NCBI RefSeq assembly: GCF_963676815.1
Contig: NZ_OY781365.1
Span: 6,110,501-6,174,500, forward strand
Source: an uncultured Draconibacterium sp.
Lineage (GTDB): Bacteria; Bacteroidota; Bacteroidia; Bacteroidales; Prolixibacteraceae
DNA: 64,000 nucleotides
Direction of reading: 5' to 3'
A program made the position numbers and the translations under genes. How positions within the stretch are numbered: position 1 is the stretch's first letter; every line of letters begins with the position of its first letter. Positions 61,981 to 64,000 of this stretch are shown one piece after another. The notes under the pieces were generated by a model that saw only the letters and a program-made list of their open reading frames with translations, ran no database searches and had not been told where the DNA came from.

Positions 61981-62873
61981 TTTATGCTCGCATAGTAGCC
62001 CAGCTTATACAAATCGAAATAAAACAGAGACGGACGATTACCATTTAAGTTTGACTCCATTTTACTGCGATATTTTCGAAATATCCGCCCAACAAAACGC
62101 GAAGGAATAATAAATGTTATCTGGCTGTATTTTCGTAAAAAGTTAACTTGCCGAAAAAACATTCTGTCGCCATCAAGCAACTCCTCTCCTATTTTTTTCA
62201 AATTCTCGAGGGCCAAACAACTCTTTTTCAAAAAAGCCTGAGCACTTTCAAGGCCGGTATGTTCCAACGGATTATCGATATGAAATATCTCTACGCCGGC
62301 ACAATATAAATCGTACCCCAAAAGTGTATCTTCGTGCCCGTATTCGCGCAATTCTTCTCTAAAGTGCACCTGATTAAAAAGCTCCTTTGCAATAAAAAAA
62401 TTATTGGAAGTTATAATAAAACCTTTGCTTTGGTTTCGTGCTGATGCCGATACCGCCTCGCGTTTCGTTCCGTATGTCCAGCGTAATAATTTTTCCGAAT
62501 CAGCCGGTTTTTGTTTTGAATAGGCTGTTCCGCCACACAAAACACGATTTGCTGTTTTATGCTCCAGGTAATTTTTCAGGTAATCGGGTTTTATAACTTT
62601 CGAGTCTGCATCAATAAACAACAACCAATCGAAAACCGATTCAGCCCCCATCTTATTACGGATGGAAGCCCGCCCGAGATTCTTTTCCATCTCCTTATAA
62701 ACAACATTAGCCTTGCTTTTAACAATGCGGTTTAACGATTTAAAAATCTCATCCGAGCCATCATCATAAACCCTTATTTCAAAATCAATCGATAATTTTG
62801 TTGCCTGATTATAAAGCTCGTTAACCAAATCAATAACTTCAACGTTATATACCGGGATATTTACCGAAAGCAT
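61971..62873 (-). CDS. Family 2 glycosyltransferase
   Basis: 300 residues. GT-A fold features: N-terminal MLSVNIPVYNVEVIDLVNEL, IRVYDDGSDE (nucleotide-binding Asp pair), LGRASIRNKMGAESVFDWLL, the metal-binding FIDADSKVIKPDY (DxD-like), and the acceptor region FREELREYGHEDTLLGYDLY with the catalytic ED pair. It transfers a sugar to a surface polysaccharide or glycolipid. No membrane helix is visible. It stands alone; its 3' end overlaps the terminator of the convergent operon. Confidence 0.88.
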   Translation of the reverse strand: MLSVNIPVYNVEVIDLVNELYNQATKLSIDFEIRVYDDGSDEIFKSLNRIVKSKANVVYKEMEKNLGRASIRNKMGAESVFDWLLFIDADSKVIKPDYLKNYLEHKTANRVLCGGTAYSKQKPADSEKLLRWTYGTKREAVSASARNQSKGFIITSNNFFIAKELFNQVHFREELREYGHEDTLLGYDLYCAGVEIFHIDNPLEHTGLESAQAFLKKSCLALENLKKIGEELLDGDRMFFRQVNFLRKYSQITFIIPSRFVGRIFRKYRSKMESNLNGNRPSLFYFDLYKLGYYASIKNR

Positions 62874-62986
62874 ATTTTTTATTTACAGGGCTTGAATTTA
62901 CAACATTTCGCGTTCAAAACAATTATTCTGTAAACAAGTCATTTTGTGTAATTATTTTAATTTTATCACTTTATTTTAAATTGCTT

Positions 62987-64000
62987 ATGACACGATTACT
63001 GTTTTTGTTTTTTATAATTTTTAGCTTTCAGATTAGCGCACAAAACTATCGTATACAGGTTCAGCTTGACGGAGCTCCAAATAAAACGGTTCAGCTTGCC
63101 TATCACTACCTTGGTAAAATATATGCTGCCGATAAAACCACTTTAGACGAAAACGGACAAGGCACTTTTTCCGGCGATAGTCTTTTAGCGCAAGGTTTGT
63201 ATAAAATTTTGGTGGATAAAGACCATCATTTCGACTTTTTATTGGGAGCCGACCAGGATTTTAAATTAAGCAACTCAACTTTTGATGGCGCCGATTCGAA
63301 AATAGTAGGTTCTGAAGAATCAGAAGCGTTTATCGATTACATGATTTTTTTACGCGACCTGCAACAACAAAGTGCATCGTTAAACGAAGCTTATAAAAAT
63401 GCTAATGATGCAGAAAGAAGCAAAATTACAGAACAACGCGAGGCGCTAAATACAAAAATGCATGATTACTGGTTGACCGTAGATAAGAAGTTCCCCGACT
63501 CATTTTTATACAAATTTATTACGGCCAACTATGTTCCTGCTCTCGATGAATCAACACTTCCGAAAGAAGTTGCAGAGAACGACTCGTTGTTACTTTTGGC
63601 TAAATTTAACTACCAACAAAAGCACTATTGGGATTATTTTGATTACACCGACGAACGTTATCTTTATACGCCTTTTTATAAAACAAAACTTGAAACGTGG
63701 TTTACCAAAGTGCTTTACCCGGAATACGATTCGGTAAAACCGTATGTTTACAAATTCATTGAAGATGTAAAACCCAGTAAACGTATTTTTCAATTTGCTA
63801 CATCCTATTTTCTGAATAGCAGTATTAACAGCAACATAATGGGAATGGATGCGCTGTTTATCGATATTGCCCGCGATTATTATTTGAGTGGTGAAGCTTT
63901 TTGGGCTTCAGAAGAATCACTAGAAGCCATTCGCGAAAATGTGCTTTTTATACAAGATAATCTTATTGGACAAATTGCTCCCGACCTTACACTTGAAAGT
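62987..64000 (+). CDS. DUF4369/thioredoxin-type lipoprotein-like or periplasmic protein (3' part missing)
   Basis: The frame starts at the ATG at 62987 and is open at the window end (338 residues seen). It begins with a signal peptide (MTRLLFLFFIIFSFQISAQ). The section QVQLDGAPNKTVQLAYHYLG to DENGQGTFSGDSLLAQGLYK is a DUF4369 domain, followed by a DUF5106-like helical part (FPDSFLYKFITANYVP), and the last residues IGQIAPDLTLES are the classic start of a TlpA/AhpC-type thioredoxin domain. The full protein would thus be a periplasmic thiol-disulfide oxidoreductase. The CxxC motif lies beyond the window. Confidence 0.85.
   Translation, partial: MTRLLFLFFIIFSFQISAQNYRIQVQLDGAPNKTVQLAYHYLGKIYAADKTTLDENGQGTFSGDSLLAQGLYKILVDKDHHFDFLLGADQDFKLSNSTFDGADSKIVGSEESEAFIDYMIFLRDLQQQSASLNEAYKNANDAERSKITEQREALNTKMHDYWLTVDKKFPDSFLYKFITANYVPALDESTLPKEVAENDSLLLLAKFNYQQKHYWDYFDYTDERYLYTPFYKTKLETWFTKVLYPEYDSVKPYVYKFIEDVKPSKRIFQFATSYFLNSSINSNIMGMDALFIDIARDYYLSGEAFWASEESLEAIRENVLFIQDNLIGQIAPDLTLES

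Noticed and set aside
1..64000. CRISPR arrays, tRNA or rRNA genes, insertion sequences, phage genes
   Set aside because: No regularly spaced direct repeats, no cloverleaf or rRNA sections and no transposase or integrase motifs were seen on reading the gaps; a covariance-model search would be needed to exclude small structured RNAs.

Overview
The window is a gene-dense piece of a Bacteroidota chromosome, most likely from the order Marinilabiliales/Bacteroidales (a Prolixibacteraceae-like marine or sediment organism is my guess, not something the sequence proves). The pointers are a 286-residue primary sigma factor without region 1.1, a Rho factor with a long Q/N-rich insert, TlpA/DUF4369-type and FISUMP-type secreted proteins, LytS/LytTR signalling, many lipoproteins and Sec-exported proteins, and repeated matches to the Bacteroidota promoter core (TTTG or TTG, about 19-23 nt, TAnnTTTG). 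I see no tRNA, rRNA, CRISPR array, transposase, integrase or prophage gene. This reads as core chromosome, not an island.

Layout. 1-8948 is almost entirely minus strand: a DUF3078 protein cut by the window edge, two secreted or outer-membrane proteins, then a co-directional run (2693-8948) with a TPR sensor kinase, its LytTR response regulator, a second LytTR protein without a receiver, an OmpA-type lipoprotein-like protein, and small DUF805, DUF3592 and AIM24 proteins. 9335-17282 carries a secreted M29-like protein lacking two expected metal ligands, an FAD oxidoreductase overlapping a DUF255 thioredoxin-like protein, murB, a glycosyltransferase and ftsE; a candidate small RNA and a palindromic repeat lie in the 13.8-14.0 kb gap. 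17489-29505 holds a 1023-residue TPR protein paired with an outer-membrane barrel, gyrB, a LOG-family enzyme, degQ/htrA, the primary sigma factor and a cation/proton antiporter.

29577-43563 is the metabolic core. It has a FISUMP lipoprotein, fucose permease with a sugar mutarotase, manC, and then an acetate/acyl-CoA block: ptb-buk (minus), acs, an OFA-type transporter, a fused ADP-forming acyl-CoA synthetase plus GNAT acetyltransferase, and a Sir2 deacylase (all plus). The last four together look like a complete, locally encoded reversible-acetylation circuit: an Acs with its target lysine, a Pat-like acetyltransferase and a sirtuin. This is the most interesting system in the window.

43718-64000 contains a tricorn-like S41 protease, lipoproteins, a zinc alcohol dehydrogenase, a fused FAD/Fe-S glycolate- or lactate-type dehydrogenase, a methyltransferase, rho, an RlhA-like U32 protein, an Asp/Glu racemase, an ECF sigma factor with a membrane partner and a repetitive DUF4097-like secreted protein, a GT2 glycosyltransferase, and a DUF4369/thioredoxin-type protein cut by the right edge. 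Several start codons were moved downstream because a promoter or terminator lies inside the longest reading frame (murB, the LOG gene, fucP, rho, the ECF sigma gene).
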